Positions 1 to 10,077 of a stretch of 64,000 nt of DNA are shown here, piece after piece (the stretch's first letter is position 1; each line of letters starts with the position of its first letter). The DNA lies in NCBI GenBank assembly GCA_030267325.1, contig JAJDJS010000006.1, positions 22,598 through 86,597 of the forward strand, written 5' to 3'. The notes below the pieces were generated by a model. It saw only the letters and a program-made list of their open reading frames with translations, ran no database searches and was not told the DNA's origin. Both the position numbers and the translations under genes were made by a program. This stretch comes from Desulfosarcina sp. OttesenSCG-928-A07. GTDB taxonomy: Bacteria > Desulfobacterota > Desulfobacteria > Desulfobacterales > Desulfosarcinaceae.

Positions 1-459
1 AAAGCTGGTGGCCTCATTAGACAGTATCCCCTGATTGAATAGAACCATTTAAATTTATTATACAAAATAAAACTTTTTGCTTTATAAAGATGAAATGATT
101 TCGGAGAGTGTTCACCTTAAGGATAGAAAAGATTTACACAAAGGCAGCATTTAAAATGCAAATTTGCTTCTTTGCGTGTGAACACTCTCGCTCCACCTTC
201 CCGTTGGGCGTGGGAAATCCGGTTTCCTCATAAAAGGATTTCTCCGTCCATAAATTCATCAAGCCCCGCCCCCGAGGGCTCCAGCATCCAGTTGCGGCAG
301 GCCTGCCAGTTTTCCCATGGAAACGCTTCAGTCCGTCTTGCGGGCCACTTCCAGCGCCACGGCCCGATCGTCCCGGCTCTCGCCCGCCTGGTCAGTTTAT
401 TGCAGGCCAGCACGCACCAGATTTTGTGGGGAAAACGATGGTGAGGGGCACCGTTCCGG

Positions 460-810
460 TTAAATGGAAATACGGTCCTTGTTACGCTCCCAGCATTTGG
501 GGCCGATTCCCTTGACATTCATGATGTCTTCGGGTTTTTCAAAGGAGCCGTAGGTTTTCCGGTGTTCAATGATGCGTTTGGCAATGGCCGGTCCAATACC
601 GTCCAGGCGGACCAGTTCTTCTTCTGTTGCCGTGTTGATATTGATGGTATTACTGCTTTTTGTTTCAATGGCCGTTGCTTCTGCAGCATTGTCCTTTTTC
701 GTCTCAGCCGCCTCTGATTCTGCAGCAAAGCAGACCCCTGCGGAAAAAACCATCAGCCATACCATGCACACCACCTGAACGATTTGTTTTTGCAATGAAT
801 ACTTTTTCAT
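460..810 (-). CDS. ComEA-family helix-hairpin-helix secreted protein
   Basis: Signal-like N-terminus; C-terminal INTATEEELVRLDGIGPAIAKRIIEHRKTYGSFEKPEDIMNVKGIGPKCWERNKDRI is a ComEA HhH repeat. Confidence 0.9.
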   Translation of the reverse strand: MKKYSLQKQIVQVVCMVWLMVFSAGVCFAAESEAAETKKDNAAEATAIETKSSNTININTATEEELVRLDGIGPAIAKRIIEHRKTYGSFEKPEDIMNVKGIGPKCWERNKDRISI

Positions 811-1239
811 AAGTCACCGCCTTTAGTTGTATGGGTTTTTGATTATGAACCATCTTCATTTCAATGATCATGTTTTGTTTGTCAAGTAAAAATATACTGC
901 ACCGCTTCGATAAAATACCATTTTAAACGCGGCTTTATTCAATTTCCGTCATTCCTGTGCAGGCTGGACCCTGCCTACGCAGTGACAATGAAGGTAAATA
1001 AAAAAACAGCTTAATGGCGTTGTTGCGTATAGCGTTTGGCAGCGCCGATGGAAACGTATGCAAGCCGATTTTTGAAAAAAAGAGAGAGCACAGCGGGTTC
1101 TCCGCGATAAAATCAAAGGCCAAAGAAAATTTAGTTGGCTTAAAAACATCTTGAGCTTGACAACCCTTGTTATTGGTTTTAATACCACTGATATTTTTTG
1201 GTTTAACGAAACATCCATTTTTGTCGTTCAGGAGAATCC

Positions 1240-1488
1240 ATGTCAACCATCGCTCAACCCTGCACCACCCTTTCATCTCTTCAGAAAAACCAACGCGGCA
1301 TTATCCGCCACTGCAATGCGGACGGCCTGCTTAAACAAAAACTCATCAGCATGGGATTTGTGCCAGGAGTAGAAATCCTCATGGTGCGAAACGCGCCCCT
1401 GCGGGATCCCATCGAAATATCACTTCAGAATTACCTGGTGACCCTTAGAAGAAACGAAGCCCGGTTGATTGAGGTGCTGGCTCTATGA
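1240..1488 (+). CDS. feoA: FeoA-family ferrous iron transport protein
   Basis: 82 aa SH3-like FeoA pattern (LISMGFVPGVEILMVRNAPLRDPIEISLQNYLVTLRRNEARLIEV); 4-bp overlap with feoB. Confidence 0.9.
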   Translation: MSTIAQPCTTLSSLQKNQRGIIRHCNADGLLKQKLISMGFVPGVEILMVRNAPLRDPIEISLQNYLVTLRRNEARLIEVLAL

Positions 1489-3959
1489 TCAGTGTTGCCT
1501 TTGCCGGTCAGCCCAATTGCGGCAAATCCACCATTTTTACCCTGCTTTCCGGTGTCAACCAGCATATCGCCAATTATCCCGGCGTTACGGTGGACAAGAA
1601 AAGCGCTTCCCTGAAATACGAGGGGGAGACATTTCAACTGGTGGATTTGCCCGGCACCTATTCCTTCAGCACCTATTCCATGGAAGAGCGGGTGGCCAAA
1701 CGCTTTTTGCTGGATGAAGGCACGGACATCATTGTCAACATTGTGGATGCGTCCAACCTGAAGCGGAGCCTTTATCTCACTTTTCAGCTTCTGGAACTGG
1801 GAAAACCCTTGGTCGTTGTGCTCAACATGATGGACGTGGCCAAACGCCGGGGCGCACACATTGATACGGAAAAACTTTCATCCCTCTTGGGCGCACGGGT
1901 GGTCTGCGCCATCGGCGCCAAGGGAATCGGACGCAATGACATTCTCCAGGCGATTCTGGCGGCAAGCCACGAAACCGTAAAAAACACCGAACCTTTTGAA
2001 TCCGGCCCCTTCACCCCCGAAGCTTTTAAAATCGACTACAGCGTTCTTGAGCCCCATATCGCGGCCATAGAAACTCTTTTTCATGAACAAACACCCTTTT
2101 CCCGGCGCTGGCTGGCCATCAAGGCCCTTGAGGGGGATGATGTGGTGCTGGAAAAAACAGGGGTTCCAAAAGATACCATTGCGCCCCATGTTCAGGATGC
2201 CGAGGCCAAAGGGGACAGCGACGTGGACCAGATCATCGCGGGCATCCGCTATGACCTGGCGGCCCGAATATATGGTGCGTGCGTCACTGAAAAATCCGGA
2301 CAAAGCGATCTTTTTACCGCCCGGATGGACAGGGTGATTCTCAATCCATGGCTGGCCTTTCCCATCCTGGGCCTTGTCATTGTGCTGATCTATCAGCTCT
2401 CTATTGTCAGCGGCTACAAACTCACCGACTATTCCTGGCCGCTTCTGGCTGCCGTCAAAAACCAGGTGATCGCGTGGCTGCCCGCACCGCAGTTTATTGA
2501 TGTGCCGCTCTTAACGGATTTCGGCATCTGGATGACCAACAGTGTGCTGGCCCTTTTGAATTATCTTCCGATCTTCCTCATTCTTTTCGCCCTGATCGCC
2601 ATTCTGGAGGATGTGGGGTACATGCCCCGCATGGCCTTTATTCTGGACCGCATTTTCAAGCGGTACGGCCTGCACGGCCAGTCCACCCTGCCCTTGGTAC
2701 TGGGCGGTGCTTTTGTGGGCGGGTGCGCGGTTCCCGGCATCATGGCCACCAAGGGCATTGCCGATGAACGGGCCCAGCTGGCCACGATCCTGACGGTTCC
2801 CTACATGAACTGTCTGGCCAAGGTTCCCTTTTATACCTTGCTTCTGGGCGCATTTTTTGAAGGCCACATGTCCCAGATGATGTTTTATATCTCAACGGTC
2901 ACCCTTTTTATCGCCCTGATCATCGCCAGGCTCCTCACTTCGGTATTTTTGAAAAACCGGGAAACCGCGCCCTTTGTGATGGAGCTTCCCGCCTATCACC
3001 TGCCCACGCTCAAGGGCGTGGTGCTCAAGGCGTTCCAGCGCGTCTGGCTGTATATCAAAAAGGTCATGACCATTGTGGTGGCCGTGGCTGTGGTGCTTTT
3101 TGTTCTGCTCCAGTATCCGGGGGTGCCGGCTGAAAAAATGGCCGGATTCCGGGAAAGGGCTGATGCGGAGCTGAAAAAATTCACCGATATATCAGAAAAA
3201 ACCGCCTATCACGACGTGCTGGACCCGCCGGAAAAAATATACACCCTCATCAACGCCTATGATGGTTACCGGGCCAAGCGCATGCAGGCCAAGTCTGGGG
3301 CAGCCACAGCTGCTGTGGATGCGGCATTCAAAACCACGTATCCGGATCTTTTTCCCATTCTCCGGGGTGAAGACAGTGACGCCAAAAAACTGAACCGGGC
3401 GATTCGAAATCTTTCCACGGTCAATAAACAGATTCAGGTTGCCATTAAAAACGAAAAAATAACGAACTCCTTTCTGGGCAGCCTGGGACGCATACTGGAG
3501 CCGGTAACCCGGTTTTCCGGTTTTGACTGGCGGGTGAATGTGGCTTTTTTAAGTTCCTTTGCCGCACGGGAAAGCGCGGTGGCCACCCTTGGCGCTATCT
3601 ATGAAAAAGGCAAAACCGATATCAGCCCCGAAGCCGCACTGGCCGAAGACGGGGCTTATACACCGGTCCACGCCGCCGTCATGCTGATCTTCATGCTGCT
3701 CACGCCGCCGTGTATTGCCTCCATGGTCGTGGTCAAGCTCCAGACCGGTTCCTACCGCTGGATGCTCTTTGCCATTTTCTTTCCCGTAACCATGGGAATT
3801 ATCCTGTCCGCGCTGTTCTTTTTCCTGGCGATCCAGTTTGGCTGGACCGGTGTGGAAACCATGCGCGGTTTTTACCTTGTGGTTGTCCTCATTGCCGTAT
3901 TGACGGGCCTTCTCAGCCCGAAAAAATCAGATTCGCATCAATCTCTCCCCTTATTATAG
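1485..3959 (+). CDS. feoB: Ferrous iron transport protein B (GTPase permease)
   Basis: G1 motif GQPNCGKST, ANYPGVTVDKK, DLPGTYSF, NMMD; multiple TM helices; GGCAVPGIMATK gate motif. Confidence 0.97.
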   Translation: MISVAFAGQPNCGKSTIFTLLSGVNQHIANYPGVTVDKKSASLKYEGETFQLVDLPGTYSFSTYSMEERVAKRFLLDEGTDIIVNIVDASNLKRSLYLTFQLLELGKPLVVVLNMMDVAKRRGAHIDTEKLSSLLGARVVCAIGAKGIGRNDILQAILAASHETVKNTEPFESGPFTPEAFKIDYSVLEPHIAAIETLFHEQTPFSRRWLAIKALEGDDVVLEKTGVPKDTIAPHVQDAEAKGDSDVDQIIAGIRYDLAARIYGACVTEKSGQSDLFTARMDRVILNPWLAFPILGLVIVLIYQLSIVSGYKLTDYSWPLLAAVKNQVIAWLPAPQFIDVPLLTDFGIWMTNSVLALLNYLPIFLILFALIAILEDVGYMPRMAFILDRIFKRYGLHGQSTLPLVLGGAFVGGCAVPGIMATKGIADERAQLATILTVPYMNCLAKVPFYTLLLGAFFEGHMSQMMFYISTVTLFIALIIARLLTSVFLKNRETAPFVMELPAYHLPTLKGVVLKAFQRVWLYIKKVMTIVVAVAVVLFVLLQYPGVPAEKMAGFRERADAELKKFTDISEKTAYHDVLDPPEKIYTLINAYDGYRAKRMQAKSGAATAAVDAAFKTTYPDLFPILRGEDSDAKKLNRAIRNLSTVNKQIQVAIKNEKITNSFLGSLGRILEPVTRFSGFDWRVNVAFLSSFAARESAVATLGAIYEKGKTDISPEAALAEDGAYTPVHAAVMLIFMLLTPPCIASMVVVKLQTGSYRWMLFAIFFPVTMGIILSALFFFLAIQFGWTGVETMRGFYLVVVLIAVLTGLLSPKKSDSHQSLPLL

Positions 3960-3973
3960 AAAGGAAACGCAAC

Positions 3974-4282
3974 ATGAAAAAAATTTTTGCCCTTTGCCTG
4001 GTTTTTGTTTTTTCCTCAGCGCCGGCCTTTGCCCATACAGCACTGATGTCCTGCTTTGACGAAGGCGACGGTACCATCACCTGCGAAGGTGGTTTCAGTG
4101 ACGGCAGCAGCGCCAGTGGTGTGGATGTCCGGGTGGAGCAGAACGGCAAAGCCATTCACTCCGCCAAATTCAGCGAGACCGGCGACATCAATTTTACCAA
4201 GCCCAGCGGCGACTATGTGGTGATTTTTGATGCCGGAAAAGGCCACGGCGTGGTGGTTGACGGCAAAGACATCACGGAATAA
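3974..4282 (+). CDS. Small secreted protein of the feo locus
   Basis: ATG with AAGGAAA upstream; signal peptide MKKIFALCLVFVFSSAPAFAH; about 102 aa. Confidence 0.75.
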   Translation: MKKIFALCLVFVFSSAPAFAHTALMSCFDEGDGTITCEGGFSDGSSASGVDVRVEQNGKAIHSAKFSETGDINFTKPSGDYVVIFDAGKGHGVVVDGKDITE

Positions 4283-4383
4283 CCCGAAAACACAGGATAC
4301 GGCCGGACAGGCGGCACACCGGGTGTTTTCCTTTCGGTCCGACACTTTCCCTCTGTTTTATTACTGCACCAGAAAGGCGTATC

Positions 4384-5205
4384 ATGAAAAAACTCATCGT
4401 TACTCTTGCAGCCGGCTCCATCTTTTTTGCATCCACGGCATTCGCCCACTTTCAGATGCTTTACACACCCGAATCCGCACTGACAAAAGGCGGAACCCTT
4501 CAGCTTCGCCATGTGTTTACCCACCCCTTTGCCGATGAACACACCATGGACATGGGCAAACAGCATGACAGCCAAACCCTTTTGAAACCCGAAGCGTTTT
4601 ACGGGGTTCACAAAGGGAAAAAAACCGATCTGATGGGTACGCTGAAGGAAATCAGCTTCAAGGGCAATGCCAATGCCGGTCAGGCGTTTGCCTCGGAATA
4701 CCGGGCCAGAGGCATGGGCGATCATGTGCTCGCCATGGTTCCTGCGCCCTATTATGAAGCCAATGAAGATGCCTATATTCAGCAGATCACCAAAACCATC
4801 GTCAACGTGGCCGGCCTTCCCACGGATTGGGACAGCGAGCTGGGACTTAAGGCGGAAATCGTTCCCCTGACCAAACCCTACGCCATCTGGACCGGGTCCA
4901 CTTTTTCCGGCATTGTGAAATCAGCCGGAAAACCGGTTCCCTTTGCGGAAATTGAAGTGGAATACCTCAACCACGATGTGGATGTAGAGAAAAACGCCAT
5001 GGGCCCGGCCAACGTCAAAGCGCCCCAGGACAGCTTTGTGACCATCGGCATCAAGGCCGACCAGGACGGCAAATTCACCTTTGGTATTCCCAAGGCCGGA
5101 TGGTGGGGATTTGCCGCGCTGGGTGCCGGCCCGGATACGGAATACAAAGGCAAGGAGCTCAGCCAGGATGCCGTGATCTGGGTTCAGGCCAGAGACATGA
5201 AATAA
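4384..5205 (+). CDS. DUF4198-family periplasmic protein (metal-transport associated)
   Basis: Signal peptide, then AHFQMLYTPESAL...LRHVFTHPF...GRV-like Ig region typical of DUF4198 proteins. Confidence 0.8.
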   Translation: MKKLIVTLAAGSIFFASTAFAHFQMLYTPESALTKGGTLQLRHVFTHPFADEHTMDMGKQHDSQTLLKPEAFYGVHKGKKTDLMGTLKEISFKGNANAGQAFASEYRARGMGDHVLAMVPAPYYEANEDAYIQQITKTIVNVAGLPTDWDSELGLKAEIVPLTKPYAIWTGSTFSGIVKSAGKPVPFAEIEVEYLNHDVDVEKNAMGPANVKAPQDSFVTIGIKADQDGKFTFGIPKAGWWGFAALGAGPDTEYKGKELSQDAVIWVQARDMK

Positions 5206-5245
5206 GTATTGTTTGCAAAAAAACGATGCCCGCCAGAAGCTTTCT

Positions 5246-5280
5246 CCCTCTCCCCCGATATTATCTTTTGGGGGAGAGGG
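5246..5280. repeat. Perfect 11-bp inverted repeat (hairpin) in the feo-locus intergenic region
   Basis: CCCTCTCCCCC (5246-5256) / GGGGGAGAGGG (5270-5280); no T-run follows. Confidence 0.8.
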
Positions 5281-5371
5281 CGCCCATCCATCCGGATCGT
5301 CCATCCATATGCCATGAAGGCGAAGCGTATCCACTCGCCGTCACTGCCAGTTGTCTTCCGGGAGAATAAAA

Positions 5372-5566
5372 ATGGCTGAAACCCTTATTATCGGTCTTGT
5401 CTTTTTGGGTGCGGTGGTTTATCTGGGCCGCCGCATTTTCAAAACCACACGCGGAGGCGGCTGCGGCTGCAGTTGCGGGTGCAGTTGCGGTGACGGACAA
5501 TGTCCACCCGCCGGAAATCCCTCCCCACCTTCAGACGAAACCGGTTCCCACGGCAAATCCGGATGA
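5372..5566 (+). CDS. FeoB-associated Cys-rich membrane protein
   Basis: One TM helix followed by GGGCGCSCGCSCGDGQCPP; location downstream of feoB. Confidence 0.85.
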   Translation: MAETLIIGLVFLGAVVYLGRRIFKTTRGGGCGCSCGCSCGDGQCPPAGNPSPPSDETGSHGKSG

Positions 5567-6429
5567 AAGCAACCGGTGCGCCCATTGTTTCCATCCAGGA
5601 CCTGCACCACCGGTATGGAAACAAAAAAATCTACCAGGGACTTTCCGTTGACGTTGAAAAGGGTTCTGTCTTCGGGTTGCTTGGAAAAAACGGCGTTGGA
5701 AAATCCACCCTGATCAACATTCTCATGGGCTATCTCCGGCCCGAAAAAGGCGACTGCCTGGTTTTCGGCGAGCCTTCCCACAACCTGCCGCCCGAAACCC
5801 GGAGGCGGATCGCCCTTCTTTATGAAGGTTTTATCTCATACGATGCCATGCGCATCTGCGATGTTGAGCCGTTTTTTGCAGCCTTTTACCCGTCCTGGAA
5901 AAAACAGGTATTCTACGATCTGGTTTCCCTGATGGATGTCAAACTCACCCAGAAGCTTTCCACCCTTTCCTTTGGGCAGAAATCCCAGGTGATTCTGGGG
6001 CTTGTGTTTGCCCAGGATGCGGATCTCCTGATTCTGGACGATTACTCCATGGGCCTGGATGCCGGCTACCGGCGGCTTTTCATTGATTATCTCAAGGACT
6101 ATCTCAGCGGAACAGATAAAACGGTTCTGGTCACCTCCCACATCATGGGCGACCTGGAAAGCCTGGTGGACAGTATTGTGATCCTTGACCGGAAAATGCC
6201 GGTCTACCAGGGCCGGATGGATACATTCTGCCACGATTTTCGGTGCTATGCCACATCTGCGTCCATTCCGGAAACACCGGGGATTTTACGGACAGAAACC
6301 CTCATGGGTGAAACCCGGATTTATTCCTTTCTGGCAGCTGACGCACTGGAGCGGACACTATCTGTGCCACTGAAACCGGTTCCGCTGACCTTTGAGGAAA
6401 AATTTCTGGGTTATGTGGGGAAATATTAG
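5563..6429 (+). CDS. ABC transporter ATP-binding protein
   Basis: Walker A GLLGKNGVGKSTL, LSFGQKSQ signature, Walker B DLLILDDYSMGLD; ATGA overlap with upstream gene. Confidence 0.93.
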   Translation: MKATGAPIVSIQDLHHRYGNKKIYQGLSVDVEKGSVFGLLGKNGVGKSTLINILMGYLRPEKGDCLVFGEPSHNLPPETRRRIALLYEGFISYDAMRICDVEPFFAAFYPSWKKQVFYDLVSLMDVKLTQKLSTLSFGQKSQVILGLVFAQDADLLILDDYSMGLDAGYRRLFIDYLKDYLSGTDKTVLVTSHIMGDLESLVDSIVILDRKMPVYQGRMDTFCHDFRCYATSASIPETPGILRTETLMGETRIYSFLAADALERTLSVPLKPVPLTFEEKFLGYVGKY

Positions 6430-6507
6430 ACAGTGCCCCTAAAATCATAACAATGTGAATTTATTAAACAAGTAAAAGAAGTTACAAACTTGGGACGACA
6501 CGATCCA

Positions 6508-8124
6508 ATGCACTGGCGAGCGATTTTCAGAAAAGAATGGATAAAGCTGCGGTGGGCGGTCCTGGGGCTGGTGATTTTTGCCGTCGGACTGGGCGCTTTT
6601 TTCTGGTTCCGGCTGGATCTGGCCTTCAAATCCGTGGAGCCGGAATCCATGATGTGGTACCGCTTTGCCCAACTGGAAGACAAACCCTACGCATCCTGCA
6701 TCTGGTTTGCCGTGTTCTCCGGCGTCATACTGGCGCTGGTGCAGTTTCTGCCCGAAGCCATCCGGAACAGGGTCCGCATTCTCACCCATTTGCCGGTGCC
6801 CCTGCCCGGACTGGTGGCCCGGCATCTTTGCATCGGAAGCTTTTTTCTGGCGCTGGTCTGCGGTCTTCTGGGCAGCCTCATTGTTTTTTCCGTGTCCCGC
6901 ATGTATCCGGCCGAAGTGGTGCAGGTGGCTGTCAAGGACGTTTTGTTCTGGCTGATTCCCGCCTTTGGTATGTATCTGGGACTTTCCGGCGCCATCATTG
7001 AGCAAAAAGACGGGAAACGGGTCGTCAGGCTCCTGGGAGCGGTGGTGTTTTCCGTCTTGTTTGTAAAAGAACGATACGAGAGTGTTGACCTTGTGGGGGT
7101 TGTGGCGCTGCTCTGGCTGGCGTGGGGGGTGTATGACGGTTTTCTCAGCGTCAAAACCAAAACCCTCACAAACCCCGTTTATCTTTCCGGCTATCTGTTG
7201 CTGGCCCTTTTGATCGGCGTAATGGGGACCCATGCCTGGAAAAGGCAGTTTCCCCAGGCAGAGGAAAAATTCTATATTTTTTATTCACCCCTGCTCAGCA
7301 CTTTTGTGTATCAGAAAAACGGGATCGGCCATCAGTTTGAATACGGCACACAGAGCGTCCGGTTTGACAAGGCGGCCTATGAAGCGGCCCTTCCCTTTGT
7401 GTTCTGGAAAAACCTGGATATTCAGGGGAAACTGCCCATTGTGATTGAAGACGAGGTGTTTGACAAAGACCGCATCCAGTCTTCCCGCCTGAGCCTTCAG
7501 TACGATTTTGACATGATTCGTTCACCGGAAGTTCAGTTGTATCCGTTTTTCAATCCCCAAAGCCATGTGGGGGTGATTCCTTTTCCCGAAGAGAGCCTTG
7601 TGGTCAAAAAAGACCATATGCGGGTCTACGACTGTGACACCGCGGACATCAACCTGCCCCTTACCCAAGAAGTCAACCAGGTCCTCCAAAACGCCGGTCT
7701 TTCCTTTCCCATTCAGGACATCTGGGGCAAAACCACCAACATGAAACCCTATGACTGGGGATATTTTATCAAGGACCAAAAAGGCGCGCTGTTCAATCTC
7801 CGGCGGCAGAATGATGCGGTGACCGCCACCCGGCTTCCCCTGCCCGGTGATGTGAAGGATGTGGTGTTCATGCGGATTTCAGAAAACAAACAGCAGAATT
7901 TTTACGGATATGCCATCACGGACGACAGCCGGGTGTTTCTGGTGGCCTATCCAGACTACACCTTCATTCCCCTGAAGCTGCATGATTTCAACTATAAAAC
8001 TGTCCGGTTCCAACTGCTTTCAGACCCCCTCCACTACCTTGTCCGGTACGATAACGACCACTGGTACCGGGCAACGCTGTTTGACAAAACCTACCACTTT
8101 CTTTTGGAAAGCGAGTTTCGGTAA
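6508..8124 (+). CDS. ABC transporter permease-like protein with long C-terminal soluble region (DUF4857-like guess)
   Basis: About six TM helices, then about 300 aa extracytoplasmic-looking domain; adjacent to ABC ATPase. Confidence 0.75.
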   Translation: MHWRAIFRKEWIKLRWAVLGLVIFAVGLGAFFWFRLDLAFKSVEPESMMWYRFAQLEDKPYASCIWFAVFSGVILALVQFLPEAIRNRVRILTHLPVPLPGLVARHLCIGSFFLALVCGLLGSLIVFSVSRMYPAEVVQVAVKDVLFWLIPAFGMYLGLSGAIIEQKDGKRVVRLLGAVVFSVLFVKERYESVDLVGVVALLWLAWGVYDGFLSVKTKTLTNPVYLSGYLLLALLIGVMGTHAWKRQFPQAEEKFYIFYSPLLSTFVYQKNGIGHQFEYGTQSVRFDKAAYEAALPFVFWKNLDIQGKLPIVIEDEVFDKDRIQSSRLSLQYDFDMIRSPEVQLYPFFNPQSHVGVIPFPEESLVVKKDHMRVYDCDTADINLPLTQEVNQVLQNAGLSFPIQDIWGKTTNMKPYDWGYFIKDQKGALFNLRRQNDAVTATRLPLPGDVKDVVFMRISENKQQNFYGYAITDDSRVFLVAYPDYTFIPLKLHDFNYKTVRFQLLSDPLHYLVRYDNDHWYRATLFDKTYHFLLESEFR

Positions 8125-8268
8125 AACGGAATTTTCTGCCGGTAGATGGACGCCAACGTGTCGTGAGCAGACACACAAACTTCGCGTCTTTGCGTGAATC
8201 AAAAAACAGGAAGAACCGGCGGACAGGTGTGAACGGTTTTTAAGCCTGTCTTTTTGCCTTTCCCTCTA

Positions 8269-9177
8269 TCAGGCGGCCTTTTTCACGTCTTGTTGATGCA
8301 TAACGGCGTTATTCCGGCGTTTTTTCAGGGTGAAAAGCCCTTCCAGACAAAAAATGATCACAGACGCCCATACCAGGCAAAATCCCACCAACTGATCCTT
8401 GCCGAATGTTTCATGGTAAACAAAAACGCCCAGCAGAAACTGGATGGTCGGTGAAATATACTGAAGAAAACCGATCATATAGAGGGGGATGCGATGGGCC
8501 GCGCTTGAAAAGAGAATCAGCGGGATGGAGGTCACCACACCGGCGCTGGCAAGCAGCAGAAGGGTTTTGACGTTCGATTCCAGAAGGGTGTGCGGGCCGC
8601 TGATTTCATTCCAGGTGATGAGCCCCAGAGCCAATGGAAGCAAAAAGGCGGTTTCCAGAACAAGACCGGAAGTGGCGGAAAGGGGTGCTTTTTTCTTGGC
8701 AAACCCGTACAGGGCAAAGGTGGAAGCCAGGACCAGCGCCACCCAGGGAAGCCTTCCGCAGCGGATTGTCATATAAATCACCCCGGAACAGGCCAGCCCA
8801 AGGGCGATCCACTGGACTTTGCGCAGCCGTTCACCCAGAAAAAAAAGCCCCAGCAACACGGAAAAAAGCGGGTTGATAAAGTAGCCGAGACTGGTTTCCA
8901 CAATGAGTCCGGCATTGACGCTCCAGATATACAAAAACCAGTTCAGGCCGATGATGAGACTTGAAAGGATATAAATGCCCCATCCCTTGGGCGAGAGTTT
9001 AGGAAACGGCCGAACCTGGCCCATGAGGGCCAGGAGGATAAAAAGAAAGATAAAGGACCAGAGAATCCGGTGGCACAAAACCAGAACGGCCGGAATAGGC
9101 TCAAACAATTTCCAGTAAAGGGGGAGCAGCCCCCAAACCACATAGGCGGAAAAGCCCGCCAGCATTCCTTGTTTCAT
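8269..9177 (-). CDS. rarD: EamA-family permease, RarD
   Basis: MKQGMLAGFSAYVVWGLLPLYWKLFEPIPAVLVLCHRILWSFIF is characteristic of RarD. Confidence 0.92.
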   Translation of the reverse strand: MKQGMLAGFSAYVVWGLLPLYWKLFEPIPAVLVLCHRILWSFIFLFILLALMGQVRPFPKLSPKGWGIYILSSLIIGLNWFLYIWSVNAGLIVETSLGYFINPLFSVLLGLFFLGERLRKVQWIALGLACSGVIYMTIRCGRLPWVALVLASTFALYGFAKKKAPLSATSGLVLETAFLLPLALGLITWNEISGPHTLLESNVKTLLLLASAGVVTSIPLILFSSAAHRIPLYMIGFLQYISPTIQFLLGVFVYHETFGKDQLVGFCLVWASVIIFCLEGLFTLKKRRNNAVMHQQDVKKAA

Positions 9178-9316
9178 GGTGTTCTCCGGAAACGGTGAAC
9201 GTGTCTTGGTGTGGCACAGGGGACGGACACGCAAGGCCCCTTCCGGATTACAGGGTTAACCCGAATCGCTCCCGATGCTGTCCGGGCCGGCACATTGCCT
9301 TGAAAAAGGGAATAAA

Positions 9317-9649
9317 TCAAGTGGATGAAAAAGGGGGCGGCGCCAATCCGGCACCGTTGAATACAATTTCATTGGAAGCATCAATAATTGCCTGAAATGC
9401 TTTGGATACACCATGGTAATCCACCAGATCCACCCGGTAGGGCAGCTCGGATTCCATAAAGGCTTCCCGCAAATCCGCCATGAGAGAACGAGGGAGTTTC
9501 TCGCTGCCCACAACCGCCAGATCCAGATCGGAATAATCCCTGTTTGTTCTTTTCTGGCGGGAGCCAAAGGCCCGTACCTCGCAAAACGGCACATGGGCCT
9601 TCAAGATGGCTATTATCGTGGCCAGTTCATCCGGGGAGACACAAATCAT
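9317..9649 (-). CDS. MNT-type nucleotidyltransferase (MntA-like antitoxin)
   Basis: AFGSRQKRTNRDYSDLDLAV nucleotidyltransferase motif; ATG overlaps upstream HEPN stop (ATGA). Confidence 0.85.
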   Translation of the reverse strand: MICVSPDELATIIAILKAHVPFCEVRAFGSRQKRTNRDYSDLDLAVVGSEKLPRSLMADLREAFMESELPYRVDLVDYHGVSKAFQAIIDASNEIVFNGAGLAPPPFSST

Positions 9650-10077
9650 ATTTTCTGTTCCAGTCGTCCCACATAGTCCTGGACACAAGATAAAAACGCC
9701 CATGACTGCTCGAAAACTTCTTCGGCGATGTTCTGGTCGTAGGTGTGTGAGGTTTCATTGCGTGCCTGATGAAATGCCATCCATTGGCTCACATCGGCAA
9801 TCAACTGATTTTCCACGCTCAGGCGAAACAGCTCCCGCCGCGTAATACCATCGGCAATGCCTGGCGTTACATTGAGATTCAGCCACCGCCTCATAAACTT
9901 CCAGCATAACTCATAGAGATATTCAAAGGCATGGATAACGCCGGATTGCAGAACGTTACGCTCATCATCCGGTGTATCCCCATGCACCAGGCGCTTGTAT
10001 ACATTCAAACTGATGCTGAAGGCGTTTAAAGCGTTTTTCAGGCTTGTGATGTCGAGTTTTTCTTTGTTCATCGCCAT
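9646..10077 (-). CDS. HI0074/HEPN-family nucleotidyltransferase substrate-binding protein (HepT-like toxin)
   Basis: Helical protein with RNETSHTYD (Rx4-6H HEPN-like motif), paired with MNT gene. Confidence 0.83.
   Translation of the reverse strand: MAMNKEKLDITSLKNALNAFSISLNVYKRLVHGDTPDDERNVLQSGVIHAFEYLYELCWKFMRRWLNLNVTPGIADGITRRELFRLSVENQLIADVSQWMAFHQARNETSHTYDQNIAEEVFEQSWAFLSCVQDYVGRLEQKI

Noticed and set aside
228-518. Short - strand ORF near the left edge (Trp/Arg-rich)
   Set aside because: No recognisable family and no clear start; could be an insertion remnant but I cannot support it
949-992. GTCATTCCTG...CAGTGACAATGA palindrome-like segment
   Set aside because: Resembles common degenerate REP-type intergenic repeats; too imperfect to call from one copy
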